DNA from: Arthrobacter sp. CAU 1506
GTDB lineage: Bacteria; Actinomycetota; Actinomycetes; Actinomycetales; Micrococcaceae
Assembly (NCBI RefSeq): GCF_005047635.1
Contig: NZ_SUKC01000001.1
Span: forward strand, 62,001-126,000
DNA: 64,000 nucleotides
Direction: 5' to 3'
A model generated the notes under the pieces. The model worked only from the letters and a program-made list of their open reading frames with translations, made no database searches and was not told where the DNA came from. The number at the start of each line of letters is the position of its first letter. Position 1 is the stretch's first letter. Positions 54,319 through 63,743 of the stretch are shown here, piece after piece. The position numbers and the translations under genes were made by a program.

Positions 54319-55944
54319 TTAGTGGTCCACCGCCTTTTCGGCACCGACGCCGGTGAGCGAACGGACCTCCATTTCCGCCTGCTTGGACGCATCCTCGCGG
54401 TTCTTGTCCAGCACGGTTCCCAGCCAGCCGAGGAAGAACGCCAGCGGGATGGAGATGATGCCCGGGTTGTTCAGGCCGAAGATGGCGAAGTCCGCGCCTG
54501 GGATCATCGACGTCTCCTTTCCGGAGACCACCGGCGAGAACGCGATCAGCACGATGGCCGCGGTCAGGCCGCCGTACATGCTCCACACCGCGCCCTGGGT
54601 GGTGAAACGCTTCCAGAACAGGGAGTAGACGATGGTAGGCAGGTTGGCCGAGGCGGCCACCGCGAACGCCAGCGCCACCAGGAAGGCCACGTTCTGGCCC
54701 TGGGCACCGATGCCGCCGAGGATGGAGACGACGCCGATGACCACCACGGTGCGGCGGGCCACCTTGACCTCGCCTGCCGAGTCGACCTGGCCCTTGCGCA
54801 CCACGTTTGCGTAGATGTCGTGTGCGAAGGAGGCAGCTGCCGTAATGGTCAGGCCGGCCACCACCGCCAGGATGGTGGCGAAGGCGACTGCCGAGATCAG
54901 GCCCAGCAGTACCGGACCGCCCAGCGCGAAGGCCAGCAGCGGTGCGGCGGAGTTGACGCCGCCGGGGGCGGTCTTGATGGCTTCGGGACCGATCAGCGCA
55001 GCCGCGCCGTAGCCCAGCACCAGGGTGAACAGGTAGAACGCGCCGATCAGCCAGATGGCCCACACCACGGACCGGCGGGCTTCCCGGGCGGTGGGCACGG
55101 TGTAGAAGCGCATCAGCACGTGCGGCAGGGCCGCGGTGCCCAGCACCAGGGCCAGCGCCAGCGAGATGAAGTCCAGCTTGGATGCCTCCGAGACACCGTA
55201 CTGCAGGCCAGGGTTGAGCAGATTGGGATTGCCGGCGGTTTCCACGGCGCTGCCCAGCAGTTCGGACAGGTTGAAGCCGTGCAGCGCCAGCACCCAAACG
55301 GTCATGATGAACGCACCGGCAATCAGCAGGACGGCCTTGATGATCTGCACCCAGGTGGTGCCCTTCATGCCGCCCACCAGGACGTAGAGAATCATCAGGG
55401 CGCCCACCACGGTGATCACCACGGACTGCCCCAGCCTGGAGTCGATGCCGATCAGCAGCGATACCAGCGCGCCGGCTCCGGCCATCTGCGCCAGCAGGTA
55501 GAAGAAGCACACCGCCAGCGTGGTGATCGCGGCGGCAATCCGCACCGGGCGCTGCCGCAGCCGGAAGGAGAGCACGTCGGCCATGGTGAACTTGCCGGTG
55601 TTGCGCAGCAGTTCCGCCACCAGCAGCAGGGCCACCAGCCACGCCACCAGGAAGCCGATCGAGTACAGGAAGCCGTCGTAACCATTGATGGCGATCGCAC
55701 CGCAAATGCCCAGGAACGACGCCGCCGAAAGGTAGTCGCCGGCAATGGCCGTCCCGTTCTGCCCGCCGCTGAAGGACCGGCCCGCGGCGTAGTAATCGGC
55801 CGCGGTCTTGTTGTTCCGGCTGGCGCGCAGCACCACCACCAGCGTGACGCCGACGAACAGCGCGAAGATCAGGATGTTGATCCAGGTGGAATCCTTGATG
55901 TCATCCGCCGTGACGGCCAGCGGAATGTTCACGGCGTGGCTCAT
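54319..55944 (-). CDS. ActP/MctC-like solute:sodium symporter for acetate and related monocarboxylates
   Basis: 541-residue SSS-family permease with about 13 membrane segments. Clear family pattern: RSFSGGQNGTAIAGDYLSAASFLGICGAIAINGYDGFLYS near residue 50, TTWVQIIKAVLLIAGAFIM, and ALPHVLMRFYTVPTAREAR. Close in type to E. coli ActP and Corynebacterium MctC, which carry acetate, propionate or pyruvate. The ATG overlaps the stop of the DUF485 gene upstream as ATGA, the standard pairing. Confidence 0.92.
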   Translation of the reverse strand: MSHAVNIPLAVTADDIKDSTWINILIFALFVGVTLVVVLRASRNNKTAADYYAAGRSFSGGQNGTAIAGDYLSAASFLGICGAIAINGYDGFLYSIGFLVAWLVALLLVAELLRNTGKFTMADVLSFRLRQRPVRIAAAITTLAVCFFYLLAQMAGAGALVSLLIGIDSRLGQSVVITVVGALMILYVLVGGMKGTTWVQIIKAVLLIAGAFIMTVWVLALHGFNLSELLGSAVETAGNPNLLNPGLQYGVSEASKLDFISLALALVLGTAALPHVLMRFYTVPTAREARRSVVWAIWLIGAFYLFTLVLGYGAAALIGPEAIKTAPGGVNSAAPLLAFALGGPVLLGLISAVAFATILAVVAGLTITAAASFAHDIYANVVRKGQVDSAGEVKVARRTVVVIGVVSILGGIGAQGQNVAFLVALAFAVAASANLPTIVYSLFWKRFTTQGAVWSMYGGLTAAIVLIAFSPVVSGKETSMIPGADFAIFGLNNPGIISIPLAFFLGWLGTVLDKNREDASKQAEMEVRSLTGVGAEKAVDH

Positions 55945-56309
55945 TTGGTCTCCTCCGGTAGGCCGACGCCCTCGTCTTCGAGGCTGTGGCGGATGTCAGT
56001 GGCGATCGGGTCCAGCTTCTTGTTCGCGTAGCGGACGTACCAGGTGGTAATGGCAAACGTGCTCACGAACTGCAGCAGGCCCAGTACCAAGCCGACGTTG
56101 ATGTTGCCCCACAGCTTCGTGGACATGAAGTCGTGCGCGTAGTCGGCCAACAGCACATAGGCGAAATACCACAGCAGGAACGCCACTGCCATGGGGAACA
56201 CAAACGAACGGTGGCGCTTGCGGAGTTCGGTGAACTCAGGACTGCTCTGGACCGCCTGGAAGTCCACGGCAGCGGCGGTGCCGGCGTCCGGGTTGGGGTC
56301 GTTACCCAT
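55941..56309 (-). CDS. DUF485 membrane protein, partner of the ActP-like symporter
   Basis: 122 residues with two membrane segments (FVFPMAVAFLLWYFAYVLLADY and GLVLGLLQFVSTFAITTWYVRYANKK) and the DUF485 pattern FTELRKRHRSFVFP. These proteins accompany ActP-type symporters, probably as accessory subunits; the function is not proven. The ATG at 56309 is chosen for a perfect GAGGAGG 5 bases upstream. It is divergent from the LytS-like kinase gene. Confidence 0.9.
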   Translation of the reverse strand: MGNDPNPDAGTAAAVDFQAVQSSPEFTELRKRHRSFVFPMAVAFLLWYFAYVLLADYAHDFMSTKLWGNINVGLVLGLLQFVSTFAITTWYVRYANKKLDPIATDIRHSLEDEGVGLPEETK

Positions 56310-56487
56310 CTTTTCCTCCTCATCGGGCACACGCAGGGTGTGACTGCGCTCACTCTGCTAGCTCGCGGTTCCGGAGGCCAGCAACCGTGCGGGGCGCATC
56401 GCTGAACGGTTCACCAGTTGCGGTGAATGGCGCTCATCTGCGCCGAGCTGCGCGCCGCAGAACGGGCCGGCAGCTAGGCTGGTCAGC

Positions 56488-57702
56488 ATGCTCAGCCCGG
56501 CCGTGGACATCGCGATCATCGCCGCCGTCGCCGTGGTGGCGGTGGCGATGATCGCGCTGGTGGGGTTCAAGCTCACCCGTTCCTACCGCGACCTGGGTTC
56601 CGAGGCCGATCGTGCAACCTATGCCACGCTCCACACCGCCGGACTCGCCGGGCAATACCTGCGCTCCGGGCTGACGCCGACCGGCGCGGCCAAGGCCAGC
56701 AAGCATCTGCGCGGCTTGTTGGGCTCCGATGTTCTGGTCTTGACCGGCCCGGATGATGTGCTGGGCTGGGACGGAACCGGCCAGCCTCCGGAGTCGGCCC
56801 TGCGCCTCGCCGCCAAGACGATGAAGTCCGGCCGGACCCAGGTCTTCCGAGGCAACCAGCTGCTGCCGGACGGACGCGTCCCGCCGGGTACCGGTGCCCG
56901 GCACGCGCTGCCCGAAGCGGTCTTCGCCCCGATCCGGGTCCAGGAGCGCGTAGTGGGAACCGTCGGGGCATATACCGGACACGTGGCGGCTTCCCTGGTG
57001 CGGGCCACCACGGAAGTCGCGGCCTGGGTGGCCACCCAGATCGAGCTGGCCGAGCTGGACACATCAAGGACACTGCTGATGGAAGCCGAAGTGAGGGCAC
57101 TCCGGGCGCAGATCAGCCCGCACTTCATCTACAACGCGCTGAACGCCATCGCGTCCTACATCCTTACCGATCCTGCCCGGGCACGTGACCTGGTGATCGA
57201 GTTCGCCGATTTCACCCGCTACTCCTTCCGCCGGCACGGCGATTTCACCACGCTGGCCGAAGAGCTGAAGTCGATTGACCGCTACCTTTTGCTGGAACGA
57301 GCCAGGTTCGGCGACCGGCTCACGGTCAGCCTGCAGATCGGTCCGGAAGTCCTCAGCACCGTCATCCCGTTCCTGTCCCTGCAGCCATTGGTGGAGAACG
57401 CCGTGCGGCACGGGCTCGAAGCCAAGGAAGGCCCGGGCCGGATCACCATCACCGCGCAGGACGCGGGAGCATATGCCGAGGTGACCATCGAGGACGACGG
57501 CGTGGGCATGGACCCGGAGCGGCTGCGCGCCGTGCTGGCCGGCCACGCCGAAGGCGACCACGTGGGCCTGCGGAATGTGGATGTGAGGCTGCGGCAGGTC
57601 TACGGCGAAGAACACGGCCTGGTCATCGACACCGCTCCCGGCGCCGGTACGCTGGTCACCCTGCGTGTGCCGAAGTTCCAGCCCGGCAACCTCGTGGAAT
57701 GA
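56488..57702 (+). CDS. LytS/YehU-type sensor histidine kinase
   Basis: 404 residues. One N-terminal membrane helix (~5-28), then a GAF-like sensor region (~45-190, LLGSDVLVLTGPDDVLGWDG). The His_kinase domain has the phospho-acceptor motif RAQISPHFIYNALNAI near residue 210, then an HATPase with LVENAVRHGLEAKEGPG and DDGVGMD. It lacks the multi-helix 5TM-LYT region of classical LytS, so stimulus detection may be cytoplasmic. Followed by a LytTR regulator and flanked by two symporter loci, as with pyruvate-sensing BtsSR-like systems. Confidence 0.9.
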   Translation: MLSPAVDIAIIAAVAVVAVAMIALVGFKLTRSYRDLGSEADRATYATLHTAGLAGQYLRSGLTPTGAAKASKHLRGLLGSDVLVLTGPDDVLGWDGTGQPPESALRLAAKTMKSGRTQVFRGNQLLPDGRVPPGTGARHALPEAVFAPIRVQERVVGTVGAYTGHVAASLVRATTEVAAWVATQIELAELDTSRTLLMEAEVRALRAQISPHFIYNALNAIASYILTDPARARDLVIEFADFTRYSFRRHGDFTTLAEELKSIDRYLLLERARFGDRLTVSLQIGPEVLSTVIPFLSLQPLVENAVRHGLEAKEGPGRITITAQDAGAYAEVTIEDDGVGMDPERLRAVLAGHAEGDHVGLRNVDVRLRQVYGEEHGLVIDTAPGAGTLVTLRVPKFQPGNLVE

Positions 57703-57755
57703 GGCCGGCCGGGGCTGAGCCGCGCCGGCCGCTGCGGGCGAATAGACTGTGGCCC

Positions 57756-58478
57756 ATGGTCAATGTGGTTGTCGCCGATGACGAAGCTCCCGCCGTCGAG
57801 GCCTTGGCGTACTTGCTGGGGCAGGATTCCCGGATCGGGGAAATCCACAAAGCCACCAGCGGGGCGGAAGCACTCCGTGCCTTGGAGCGCCACGACGTCG
57901 ATGCGCTCTTCCTGGACATCCATATGCCGGCCTTGACCGGGCTGGACATCGCCAAGGTCATTTCCCGCTTCAGCCGCCCGCCCGCCGTCGTGTTCGTGAC
58001 GGCCGACGAGGACAAGGCGCTGCAGGCCTTCGAACTGGCTGCCGTGGACTATCTGCTCAAGCCGGTCCGCGCCGACCGGCTGGCGGAATCGGTGCGCCGG
58101 ATCTGTGAACTGATGGAAGACGGCAGTGCGGCCAAGCCGGAAGTCATCACGGTGGACCAGGGCGGCATCACCAAGATGATCCGGCGCGACGAAATCAAGT
58201 ATGTGCAGGCGCAGGGCGACTACGCCCGGCTGCACACCGCCGAGGCGAGCTACCTGATCCGGGTGCCGTTGAATGACTTGGAACGCCAGTGGGCCGACGC
58301 CGGCTATATCCGGATCCATCGTTCCTACCTGGTGGCCATGGACCAGATCCAGCAGATGCGGATCAGCGCGGGCCGGGCCAGCATCCTGGTCGGCGGCGCC
58401 GAACTGCCGGTCAGCCGGCGGCACCTGCCCGCCGTCCGGGACAAGCTGGAAGCCACCCGGGTCAGGCCCCGAGGATGA
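57756..58478 (+). CDS. LytTR-family response regulator
   Basis: 240 residues. Receiver domain 1-120 (VVVADDEAPAVEALAYLL, phospho-acceptor Asp in ALFLDIHMPALTG, YLLKPV). C-terminal LytTR DNA-binding domain with YVQAQGDYARLHT, RVPLNDLERQWADAGYIRIHRSYLV and LPVSRRHLPAVRDKL. ATG 57756 is chosen; the stop overlaps the next gene as ATGA. Targets are probably the two flanking symporter operons. Confidence 0.93.
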   Translation: MVNVVVADDEAPAVEALAYLLGQDSRIGEIHKATSGAEALRALERHDVDALFLDIHMPALTGLDIAKVISRFSRPPAVVFVTADEDKALQAFELAAVDYLLKPVRADRLAESVRRICELMEDGSAAKPEVITVDQGGITKMIRRDEIKYVQAQGDYARLHTAEASYLIRVPLNDLERQWADAGYIRIHRSYLVAMDQIQQMRISAGRASILVGGAELPVSRRHLPAVRDKLEATRVRPRG

Positions 58479-59122
58479 GCGGTGGCCCACACGGCGACGG
58501 CGATGAGCTGCTGCCCGACGGAGGCGCCCCGCTGCCCGACGGAGGCGCCCCGCTGCCCGACGGAGGCGCCCCGCTGCCCGACGGCGATGCACTGTTGCCC
58601 GACGGAGGCGCCCCGCTGCCCGACGGCGGCGAGCCCTTCCCCGACCGCGACGCCCCGCTGCCCGACGGCGGCGAGCCCTTCCCCGACCGCGACGCCCCGC
58701 TGCCCGACGGCGATGCCGGGCTGGCGTCCGGCACCTTCCGACAGCGGGTCCGGGTAGTGGCGCCCCGTTCGGCCGCGCCCCAGCCGCCGGGCGGCTACAC
58801 CTTTTCGCATGAGCTGGCCGAGCAGTCCGAGATCGGCGAGCTCTTCGTCCGGTCCTTGGTCCGTTCCCAACTGCGCCTAGCCGTCGTCGTGGCGGCGGGG
58901 TTTGGCCTCATCCTGCTGGGCGTGGCAGTGCTGATCGCGCTGGTGCCCGTCACCGCCACCCTGACCATTGCCACCATCCCGCTCCCTTGGCTGCTGCTGG
59001 GCATCGGGATCTACCCGGTTATCCTGGCCTGCGCCGCGCTCTACAACAAGGCAGCTGCCCGGAATGAGCGCAAATTCCGCGAATTGACGGCCGACTGGAC
59101 CGAGCCGGGGACCAAACAGTGA
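58475..59122 (+). CDS. Membrane protein with ten N-terminal heptad repeats, accessory to the second symporter
   Basis: 215 residues. Residues 13-82 are ten seven-residue repeats (LPDGGAP, LPDGDAL, LPDGGEP, FPDRDAP types), acidic and proline-rich. After a basic stretch come FSHELAEQSEIGELFVRSLVRSQLRLA and two membrane helices (VVVAAGFGLILLGVAVLIALV, LPWLLLGIGIYPVILACAALY). A short tail ends ERKFRELTADW. The two-helix part occupies the place that DUF485 holds beside ActP and may be a diverged equivalent. It is start-stop coupled on both sides. Confidence 0.8.
   Translation: MSGGPHGDGDELLPDGGAPLPDGGAPLPDGGAPLPDGDALLPDGGAPLPDGGEPFPDRDAPLPDGGEPFPDRDAPLPDGDAGLASGTFRQRVRVVAPRSAAPQPPGGYTFSHELAEQSEIGELFVRSLVRSQLRLAVVVAAGFGLILLGVAVLIALVPVTATLTIATIPLPWLLLGIGIYPVILACAALYNKAAARNERKFRELTADWTEPGTKQ
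58511..58720 (+). repeat. 21-base tandem repeat inside the coding region (ten units)
   Basis: In-frame units of the form CTGCCCGACGGAGGCGCCCC plus one base encode the LPDGGAP heptads. The first three are nearly identical. Later, two 42-base double units (LPDGGEP-FPDRDAP) repeat in tandem. High identity suggests recent slippage, so copy number may vary between strains. Confidence 0.85.
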
Positions 59123-60633
59123 ACACGGCCGTCGGTCTGGCAGCTGTGGCAGCGGTGTGCGCCGCCACCGTGCTGATCGGCATCTATGGACTGCGGATTT
59201 CCCGGACCACCGGTGATTTTTACGTCGCCTCGCGGACGGTCAAGCCGTGGTGGAACGCCTCGGCCATCGGCGGCGAATACATCTCCGCGGCCAGCTTCCT
59301 GGGCGTGGCCGGACTGATCCTGATCTCGGGAATCGATGCGCTCTGGTTCCCGGTCGGCTACACCGCCGGCTACCTGATGCTGCTGCTGTTCGTGTCCGCA
59401 CCGCTTCGCCGCTCCGGCGCGTACACCATCCCGGACTTCGCCGCCGCCCGGCTCGATTCCACCGCGGCGCGGCGCGTGACCAGTCTCTTGGTGGTTGCGG
59501 TCGGTTGGCTCTACATTGTGCCGCAGCTCCACGGGGCCGCCCTGACCATGCGCATCGCCACCGGCCTGCCGGGCTGGGCCGGCGCCGTCATCGTCGTCGT
59601 CGTGGTGGTGCTCTCCGTGGTGACCGGCGGGATGCGCTCCATCACCTTCGTGCAGGCCTTCCAGTACTGGCTCAAACTCACCGCGTTGGCCGTCCCGGTG
59701 GTCTTCATCCTGCTTGTCCTCACCGGTTCGGGCCAATCGCCCACCGGCGGCGGCGCGGCCTTCGACCCGGCGCTGGATGTCTCCGGTGATGCATCCCTCT
59801 ACCGGAATATCTCTCTGATCGTTGCTTTGCTCTTCGGCACCCTGGGCCTGCCCCATGTGCTGGTTCGCTTTTATACCAATCCCGACGGCGCTGCTGCCCG
59901 CCGCACCACGCAGCTGGTCCTGGGCCTGCTGGCGTTGTTCTACCTCTTCCCCACCATCTACGGTGTGCTCGGCCGTCTGCACACGCCGCGGCTTGCGGGC
60001 GGCAGCCAGTCCGACGCCACCGTGCTGCTGCTGCCGGGGCGGATCGTGGACGGGGTGGCCGGCGACCTCTTGAGCGCCTGCGTGGTGGCCGGCGCCTTCG
60101 CCGCGTTCCTTTCCACTACCTCCGGGCTGGTGGTGTCGCTGGCCGGTGTGGTGAGCCAGGACCTGTTCCGCGGCAGCGTCAAGGGTTTCCGGCTGGCCGC
60201 GGTGCTGTCCGCCATCGTGCCGCTGGGCATTGCCATGGGAACCGAGTCGCTGGCCTTGGCCGGCAGCGTGGGCACGGTGTTTGCCTTCACCGCGTCAACC
60301 ATCTGTCCGCTGCTGCTGCTGGGCATCTGGTGGCGCGGACTGACCGATGCCGGGGCCATTGCGGGCATGGTGTCCGGAGCCGTGCTCTGTGGCGGTTCGC
60401 TGCTGGCGGCGACAGTAGCCGGGCCGGACTTGGGCGCGTGGGCCGAGCCGCTTGGACAGCCGGCAGCCTGGACCGTTCCGACGGCTTTCCTGGTCACGGT
60501 GGCCGTCTCGCTGGCCACCGCTTCACGCAGGCCGGCGACGGTTGCCCGCGTGATGGCGCGGCTGCACACCCCTGAACGGGCAGAAGACCGGGCTCCGGTC
60601 GGCCGGCCACGCAGGGACCGCCCGGCGGAATGA
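59119..60633 (+). CDS. Second solute:sodium symporter (ActP-like)
   Basis: 504 residues, SSS family with about 13 membrane segments: RTVKPWWNASAIGGEYISAASFLGVAGLILISGID near residue 40, TGGMRSITFVQAFQYWLKL, and TLGLPHVLVRFYTNPDGAAARRT. It is related to but clearly distinct from the symporter at 54.3-55.9 kb. The substrate is probably another short-chain carboxylate. The GTG overlaps the heptad-repeat gene stop as GTGA, so it is cotranscribed with the LytSR-type genes. The C-terminal tail is Arg/Pro-rich. Confidence 0.9.
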   Translation: MNTAVGLAAVAAVCAATVLIGIYGLRISRTTGDFYVASRTVKPWWNASAIGGEYISAASFLGVAGLILISGIDALWFPVGYTAGYLMLLLFVSAPLRRSGAYTIPDFAAARLDSTAARRVTSLLVVAVGWLYIVPQLHGAALTMRIATGLPGWAGAVIVVVVVVLSVVTGGMRSITFVQAFQYWLKLTALAVPVVFILLVLTGSGQSPTGGGAAFDPALDVSGDASLYRNISLIVALLFGTLGLPHVLVRFYTNPDGAAARRTTQLVLGLLALFYLFPTIYGVLGRLHTPRLAGGSQSDATVLLLPGRIVDGVAGDLLSACVVAGAFAAFLSTTSGLVVSLAGVVSQDLFRGSVKGFRLAAVLSAIVPLGIAMGTESLALAGSVGTVFAFTASTICPLLLLGIWWRGLTDAGAIAGMVSGAVLCGGSLLAATVAGPDLGAWAEPLGQPAAWTVPTAFLVTVAVSLATASRRPATVARVMARLHTPERAEDRAPVGRPRRDRPAE

Positions 60634-60658
60634 CCGGGTCAGTGGCCGTCCCGGCTGG

Positions 60659-61249
60659 TTAGTCGATTGAGGCCATGAGCTCGACCACGCGGTCCAGGAA
60701 GGCATCCACCTGGTTTTCCTCGTAGCCGTCTTTGCCCTTGGCTTCGCGGAACACGGCCCGACGGACCACGTCCACGCTCATCGGCTGGTCGTGCTCAAAA
60801 TAGCCCAGCAGTTCCACGCAGAGGGCGTCCACATCCTCGATGTCGTAGCTGACCGCATTCCGCTTTGTGGGGCGGCGGAAGCGTTCTCCGGGTGCACGGT
60901 GCAGCCGGGCACGCAGCATCGCTGAGACGCGGCCAATCTGCGTCAGCCAGGCCTGCTCGCCCTCGCGGCTGATCAGTGCGTCGCGTTCCCGCTGGGCGAA
61001 GACGTCCTCCAGCCGGTCGAGCGCGGCGTCCACGGCGCGCGGGTCGTAACCGCCCTTGGCCGGATCAAACGTCTTGGCCCGCACATCGCGGCTGGTGATG
61101 GGCACGTCGTCGGGCTCGGGGCTGTTGTAGTACTCCCGGGCCTGCCCGAGGAAGTCGTCCACCTGACGGGCGTTGTAGCCGAAGTCCCGCCGGTCCACAT
61201 GGTCGAACGGGGCACTGCCCTTGCCGGCTTCAATGGTTCGTCGCGCCAT
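60659..61249 (-). CDS. DivIVA-like domain protein with three repeated motifs
   Basis: 196 residues without a membrane segment. Three related motifs appear: GYNARQVDDFLGQAREYY (~24-41), GYDPRAVDAALDRLEDVF (~67-84) and GYEENQVDAFLDRVVELM (~175-192). Each has the G-Y-x3-x-VD-x2-L pattern of DivIVA-type N-terminal segments (DivIVA domain repeat). The role may be in cell pole or division scaffolding, but that is not established. It is convergent with the symporter gene and 96 bases from cdsA on the same strand. Confidence 0.82.
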   Translation of the reverse strand: MARRTIEAGKGSAPFDHVDRRDFGYNARQVDDFLGQAREYYNSPEPDDVPITSRDVRAKTFDPAKGGYDPRAVDAALDRLEDVFAQRERDALISREGEQAWLTQIGRVSAMLRARLHRAPGERFRRPTKRNAVSYDIEDVDALCVELLGYFEHDQPMSVDVVRRAVFREAKGKDGYEENQVDAFLDRVVELMASID

Positions 61250-61345
61250 GGTGTCCTGTGAGTTCCTGTTCCTTCAAAACGTTCCGCTTGTGTTCGCTGC
61301 CCAGTCTATGCCGGAAGAGTGCTGAATCCCGGGCAAGGCCTGCGC

Positions 61346-62272
61346 CTACACTGCTCCCGGGGCGAGCAGCGATGCCAGCAGGTAGGCAACCGGAGCGGCA
61401 AAAACGATGGAATCCAACCGGTCCATGACGCCGCCGTGGCCCGGCAGGATGTTGCTCATGTCCTTGATGCCCAGTTCCCGCTTGACCATCGATTCGGCCA
61501 GGTCGCCCACGGTGGAGGCGGCGACGGTGGCGACCGCCAGCACCAGCCCGAACCACCACTGCAGGTCCAGCAGGAGGACCGAGCACAGGATCCCGACGAG
61601 AACGGCACCGCTGACCGAACCGGCAAACCCTTCCCATGACTTTTTGGGGCTGATCTTGGGCGCCATCGGATGTTTGCCGAACAGAACGCCCACGATGTAG
61701 CCGAAGGTGTCGTTGGAGACCACCAACAACAGCATGGTGGCAACCTTCAGCGCACCCGATTCCTCCAGCAGCAACAGCAGCGCGAAGCTGATGAAGAACG
61801 GCACCCAGCACAGGATGAAGGTTCCGCTGAGCACACTGCGGACCGCGCCCTCGGTACTGTCCAGGCATTTCCACACCATCAGGGCAACGCAGGTCGCCAC
61901 CAGGGCGAAGGCCAACCCTTCCGGCCCGCCGTAATATGCCGCCATCGGCATGGCCAGCGCTCCCGCGAACAGCGGCGGCAGCGGCACCTTGATGTTCTTC
62001 ACCGTCAGGGCTCGGGAAACCTCCCACGCGCCGACGGCGGAGAACCCCGCCACAACCATCACAAAGGCGTCCGGCAGCAGGAAAAGCCCTACCAAGACCA
62101 CCGCCATCAGGATGATGCCGACGGCGATGGCGGCCGGCAGATTGCGTCCGGCGCGGGAAGGCTTGGCGGCGGCCCGCAGTGCACGCCGGCTGGACCCGCC
62201 CGGCTGCGATCCCGGACCAGCCGCCGGAGTCGGCGAACCGCCAGCCACGGGTTGAGGCTGGTCCGTACTCAT
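61346..62272 (-). CDS. cdsA: Phosphatidate cytidylyltransferase CdsA
   Basis: Makes CDP-diacylglycerol from phosphatidate and CTP at the membrane. 308 residues: a ~45-residue Pro/Ser/Arg-rich cytoplasmic N-terminus, about eight membrane segments, and the C-terminal CDS signature SMVKRELGIKDMSNILPGHGGVMDRLDS. ISPKKSWEGFAGS is also typical. The ATG at 62272 overlaps the frr stop as TGATG. Part of the tsf-pyrH-frr-cdsA order found across bacteria. Confidence 0.96.
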   Translation of the reverse strand: MSTDQPQPVAGGSPTPAAGPGSQPGGSSRRALRAAAKPSRAGRNLPAAIAVGIILMAVVLVGLFLLPDAFVMVVAGFSAVGAWEVSRALTVKNIKVPLPPLFAGALAMPMAAYYGGPEGLAFALVATCVALMVWKCLDSTEGAVRSVLSGTFILCWVPFFISFALLLLLEESGALKVATMLLLVVSNDTFGYIVGVLFGKHPMAPKISPKKSWEGFAGSVSGAVLVGILCSVLLLDLQWWFGLVLAVATVAASTVGDLAESMVKRELGIKDMSNILPGHGGVMDRLDSIVFAAPVAYLLASLLAPGAV

Positions 62273-62829
62273 CAGACCTCGAGCAGCTCGGCTTCCTTGC
62301 GCTTGAGGAGTTCGTCCACGTTGTCCGTGTGCGACTTGGTCTTGGCGTCCAGGTCCTTTTCGGCCCGGTTGCCTTCGTCTTCGCCGACGTCGCCGTCCTT
62401 GACCAGCTTGCCGATGGTGTCCATCGCCTTGCGGCGGATGTTGCGGATGGAGACCTTGGCGTCTTCGGCCTTGCCCCGGACTACCTTGACGTATTCCTTG
62501 CGGCGTTCCTGGGTCAGTTCCGGCAGGACCACGCGGATGACCACGCCGTCGTTGGCCGGGTTCGCGCCGACATCGGAATCGCGCAGGGCCTTCTCAATGT
62601 CGTTCAGCGCCGCCTTGTCATACGGGGTGATCAGCAGCGTGCGCGGCTCGGGGTTCTGGAACGATGCCAACTGCTGCAGCGGGGTCGGCGTTCCGTAGTA
62701 GTCCACCGTGACCTTGGAAAACAGGGCCGGATTGGCGCGGCCGGTGCGAATGGTGGCGAAATCTTCCTTGGCCACCTCCACTGCTTTGTCCATCTTCTCG
62801 GCAGCTTCGCGCAGCGTCTCGTCTATCAC
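62272..62829 (-). CDS. frr: Ribosome recycling factor
   Basis: Splits post-termination ribosomes with EF-G. 185 residues, the standard size: [37 protein letters not shown] at the start, [16 protein letters not shown] and [22 protein letters not shown] in the middle, and a charged helical C-terminus. It lies 93 bases downstream of pyrH and overlaps cdsA. Confidence 0.97.
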   Translation of the reverse strand: MIDETLREAAEKMDKAVEVAKEDFATIRTGRANPALFSKVTVDYYGTPTPLQQLASFQNPEPRTLLITPYDKAALNDIEKALRDSDVGANPANDGVVIRVVLPELTQERRKEYVKVVRGKAEDAKVSIRNIRRKAMDTIGKLVKDGDVGEDEGNRAEKDLDAKTKSHTDNVDELLKRKEAELLEV

Positions 62830-62922
62830 GGTCTCTCCTTCACGTCCTTCGTTCGCTCCGCGGTGTCCGCGGTCCTGACTCTGCTTTCCATCCTAGGCTA
62901 TCCGGCGGCCGGGCCGGCGACG

Positions 62923-63663
62923 TCAGGCAGTGACGTAGGTGCCGATCTGCTCGCCCAGAATTGCGCGCGTCACGTTGCCTTCGCCCTCCATGCCGAAGAC
63001 CACCATGGAGAGCTTATTGTCGCGGCACAGGCTGAAGGCAGTCTGGTCCATCACCCGGATGTTCCGGCGCATGGCTTCGTCGTAGGTCAAGGTGTCGAGC
63101 TTTTCGGCGGCCGGGTCCTTCTTGGGATCCGCGGTGTAAACGCCGTCCACGCCGTTCTTGGCCATCAGGACCACGTCGGCGTGCACCTCGAGGGCGCGCT
63201 GGGCGGCCACGGTATCCGTGGAGAAGTAGGGCAGGCCGGCGCCGGCTCCGAAAATCACTACGCGGCCTTTTTCCATGTGCCGGATGGCCCGCCGCGGAAT
63301 GTAGGCTTCGGCCACTTGGCCCATGGTGATCGCACTCTGCACCCGGGTGTCCACACCGGCCTGCTCGAGGAAGTCCTGCAGCGCCAGGCAGTTCATCACG
63401 GTGCCGAGCATGCCCATGTAGTCGGCTCGGGACCGGTCCATGCCCGACGTCGAGAGTTCGGCACCGCGGAAGAAGTTGCCGCCGCCTACGACGATCGCCA
63501 CTTCCACTTGGCCCACGGTGGCGGCGATTTGCTTCGCGATGCCGCGGACGGTGTCCGGGTCGACGCCGAGCTTGCCTCCGCCGAAGACTTCGCCGGACAG
63601 CTTCAGCAGCACACGGCGGCGCTTGACAGTATCGGTGGTGGTCTGGGTGTTCTGGGGTTCCAT
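62923..63663 (-). CDS. pyrH: UMP kinase PyrH
   Basis: Phosphorylates UMP to UDP. 246 residues of the amino acid kinase fold: [58 protein letters not shown], and the C-terminal [21 protein letters not shown] 63663 is chosen with GGGAGG 5 bases upstream; the upstream in-frame extension runs into the tsf terminator. It follows tsf after that hairpin. Confidence 0.97.
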   Translation of the reverse strand: MEPQNTQTTTDTVKRRRVLLKLSGEVFGGGKLGVDPDTVRGIAKQIAATVGQVEVAIVVGGGNFFRGAELSTSGMDRSRADYMGMLGTVMNCLALQDFLEQAGVDTRVQSAITMGQVAEAYIPRRAIRHMEKGRVVIFGAGAGLPYFSTDTVAAQRALEVHADVVLMAKNGVDGVYTADPKKDPAAEKLDTLTYDEAMRRNIRVMDQTAFSLCRDNKLSMVVFGMEGEGNVTRAILGEQIGTYVTA

Positions 63664-63743
63664 GGTGCCTCCCGGCGTGCGTGGTTCTGGGAAAAGATTA
63701 CGTGAAGGCTCAGCGGTGACGGCGGGTTGCTGATCCGGACATG

